64,000 nucleotides of DNA from Cellvibrio sp. PSBB023 (lineage in GTDB: Bacteria; Pseudomonadota; Gammaproteobacteria; Pseudomonadales; Cellvibrionaceae), in the NCBI RefSeq assembly GCF_002007605.1, contig NZ_CP019799.1:1-64000 (forward strand). The letters are read 5' to 3'. Under the pieces are notes generated by a model. It was not told where the DNA came from. It made no database searches and was given only the letters and a program-made list of their open reading frames with translations. Every line of letters begins with the position of its first letter. Position 1 is the stretch's first letter. Below are positions 62,709-64,000 of the stretch, in pieces. Position numbers and translations under genes: made by a program.

Positions 62709-63383
62709 ATGAAATTAATCCCCACTAACAATGGCCGTTTCAGCAGTAACTATTTGATTGTCGCACTGATGCTGTCGCTCGCTTTTTTAGTTGCCATCTG
62801 TGTTCCAGCCGCAGCAGATGTAATTCCCAATGCTGCAAAACAACACCGCGCTGTGCTTGTTCGTAGCGCACATGCAGTGTGGGGATTGGATGCACCCATC
62901 GCTACATTTGCAGCGCAGGTGCACCAAGAGAGCCGCTGGCGAATTGATGCGCGCTCGCCTGTTGGTGCTGAGGGTCTTGCGCAATTTATGCCTACTACCA
63001 CCGAGTGGATCGCCTCTGCATACCCTCGTACTCTCGCATCACCACAACCTTACAACCCCGGCTGGGCCATGCGCGCCCTTGTGCAGTATGACCGTTGGAT
63101 ATTCGAGCGCCTGCCAGCCACCGCCCAATGCGAACGCTGGGCGATGGTTCTGAGCGCCTACAACGGTGGTCTCGGTTGGGTTCAGCGTGATCGCAAATTG
63201 GCATCGGAAAAAGGCTCCGATCAGCTGATTTGGTTTAACTCTGTCGAGCGGTTCAACGCGGGCCGCTCTGCCGCCAATTTCCGCGAGAACCGACATTACC
63301 CCCGAGTGATTCTGTCGCGCTGGGAACCGCTCTACGTGGGCGCCGGTTGGGGTAATGGGGTTTGCATGGAGTTTAAATTCTGA
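62709..63383 (+). CDS. Phage lytic transglycosylase (SLT domain)
   Basis: 224 residues. N-terminal hydrophobic helix (YLIVALMLSLAFLVAICV), probably a signal-anchor for export. SLT domain from AAQVHQESRWRIDARSPVGA with the catalytic Glu in QES, then GLAQFMP and SAYNGGLGWV. Degrades host peptidoglycan for lysis. Overlaps the next start (ATGATG). Confidence 0.85.
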   Translation: MKLIPTNNGRFSSNYLIVALMLSLAFLVAICVPAAADVIPNAAKQHRAVLVRSAHAVWGLDAPIATFAAQVHQESRWRIDARSPVGAEGLAQFMPTTTEWIASAYPRTLASPQPYNPGWAMRALVQYDRWIFERLPATAQCERWAMVLSAYNGGLGWVQRDRKLASEKGSDQLIWFNSVERFNAGRSAANFRENRHYPRVILSRWEPLYVGAGWGNGVCMEFKF

Positions 63384-63775
63384 TGCTGCTCAAAAAAATC
63401 ATTCTCGGATGCCTATTGCTTTGCGCAGCATGTTTATTTGGTTACATGCGTGGCGTTGCCGATGCAAAAGAGAAACACCTGAGCGATGAAATTACATCGC
63501 TAAACAACTCGCTGGGTGATTTGGCAAAGCAAACCAAAAAGGCTGGCGAACTAAATTTGAAACTCAGCAAGACCATTGCTGACCGCCAAAGAGCGGACGA
63601 TCAATCAACACAGGTATTTACCCATGCGCTCGCTGCTACTAGTCACCTGCGTTTTAACTGCGTGTTTGATGACAACATCATGCAGCAGCTCCACCAATCG
63701 GCAGACCGCGCCGACCAAGCCACAACCAGCGGTATTGCTTACCCCTTGCGCTCCGGTGATCCGCCCGCTCGATAA
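63383..63775 (+). CDS. Rz-like inner-membrane spanin
   Basis: 130 residues. N-terminal membrane helix (IILGCLLLCAACLFGYM), then a long alpha-helical periplasmic part (KEKHLSDEITSLNNSLGDLA). Partner of the lipoprotein nested in its 3' half. Confidence 0.75.
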   Translation: MLLKKIILGCLLLCAACLFGYMRGVADAKEKHLSDEITSLNNSLGDLAKQTKKAGELNLKLSKTIADRQRADDQSTQVFTHALAATSHLRFNCVFDDNIMQQLHQSADRADQATTSGIAYPLRSGDPPAR

Positions 63776-63875
63776 CTCATGCGATACGAGTGCAGCTGCT
63801 CTAAAGCAAATGTACGACGCTTACGGCCTATGTGCCGCCGCGCACCTGGAACTGATTAAGAAACAAAGCGAGTGA
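63624..63875 (+). CDS. Rz1-like outer-membrane lipoprotein spanin, nested
   Basis: 83 residues in the +1 frame inside and past the Rz-like gene. MRSLLLVTCVLTAC is a lipoprotein signal with lipobox LTAC; a Pro-rich stretch follows (PTKPQPAVLLTPCAPVIRP). Start ATG 63624 preferred to the 63576 codon. Rz/Rz1 nesting is the classic spanin arrangement. Confidence 0.75.
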   Translation: MRSLLLVTCVLTACLMTTSCSSSTNRQTAPTKPQPAVLLTPCAPVIRPLDNSCDTSAAALKQMYDAYGLCAAAHLELIKKQSE

Positions 63876-63880
63876 CGACA

Positions 63881-64000
63881 GTGAAGCAATTGCGAATCAT
63901 CAAATGCAGTGACCCGCAAATGTGGTACGCGGATTTGGTTGGAAAAGAAGTGCCGTTGTTACGGGAAGATGCCGACGGATATTGGAGCCGCGAACCGGCG
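63881..64000 (+). CDS. Small phage protein, cut by the window end
   Basis: Open from GTG 63881 (MKQLRIIKCSDPQMWYADLV) to the end, 40 residues seen. The start resembles short phage proteins with KCSDPxMWYA of unknown role. Follows the spanin pair. Confidence 0.55.
   Translation, partial: MKQLRIIKCSDPQMWYADLVGKEVPLLREDADGYWSREPA

Larger units (their letters stand above)
49560..64000. mobile_element. Mu-like (BcepMu-type) prophage, left part
   Basis: The block begins after the DUF1993 terminator and runs off the right edge. It shows a Mu-type transposase, MuB-like ATPase, Mor, GemA, a Ner-like protein and a lysis cassette. The early operon runs leftward to the phage end, and the repressor, cargo and lysis genes run rightward, the layout of BcepMu rather than of Mu itself. 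Left end is not exactly placed; it lies between 49524 and about 49569. No tail or head gene is in view, so intactness cannot be judged. Confidence 0.88.

Overview
The window looks like a chromosomal segment of a polysaccharide-degrading gammaproteobacterium, most likely Cellvibrio or a close relative in Cellvibrionaceae. Supporting signs are the long poly-serine linker, the multi-module secreted glucanase with CBM6 and CBM32 modules, a rhombosortase, a PA4642-family gene behind gatB, and the gatCAB | mreBCD-maf-rng-yhdP order. This is inference from gene content; no rRNA, tRNA or CRISPR array was recognised.

Region 1 (1-13.6 kb) is a urea and amide nitrogen block. A transporter-like sensor histidine kinase (minus strand) is followed by urtABCDE, a small secreted protein, formamidase fmdA, fmdB, a TetR regulator with twin operators, a cytochrome b561 and a VIT1-like transporter. 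The kinase, all five urt genes, the small secreted gene and the VIT gene carry single-base indels, mostly in homopolymers. Each is readable when frames are joined. This pattern suggests sequence error more than gene decay, but that is not proven.

Region 2 (13.6-22.2 kb) holds housekeeping and mixed genes: a class I amidotransferase, RhlB helicase, an EamA permease, a DODA-type dioxygenase, a two-receiver response regulator with a degenerate GGDEF domain, CysZ, rhombosortase, a Phd/ParE-type toxin-antitoxin pair and a PhyH-like dioxygenase.

Region 3 (22.2-35.2 kb) is the conserved core. GatCAB plus a PA4642 protein run leftward; mreBCD, maf, rng and a YhdP-like AsmA protein run rightward from a shared 466-bp intergenic region.

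Region 4 (35.6-49.5 kb) is dominated by two giant secreted proteins. One joins a sugar-dehydrogenase-type propeller, a c-type cytochrome, four CBM32 modules and a ThuA domain. The other joins GH16 and GH128 beta-1,3-glucanase domains. A membrane-anchored AraC regulator, a YbaL-type cation/proton antiporter and a DUF1993 protein follow.

Region 5 (about 49.56 kb to the end) is a Mu-like prophage of BcepMu-type layout, cut by the window edge. Its early operon runs leftward (Ner-like, small regulators, DUF3102, DDE transposase, MuB-like ATPase, DUF3164, DUF2786, zinc finger, ASCH, DnaT-like, GemA, Mor). Its repressor, cargo genes and lysis cassette (holin, transglycosylase, nested spanins) run rightward. 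A perfect 22-bp palindrome between the Ner-like and repressor genes marks the lysogeny switch.
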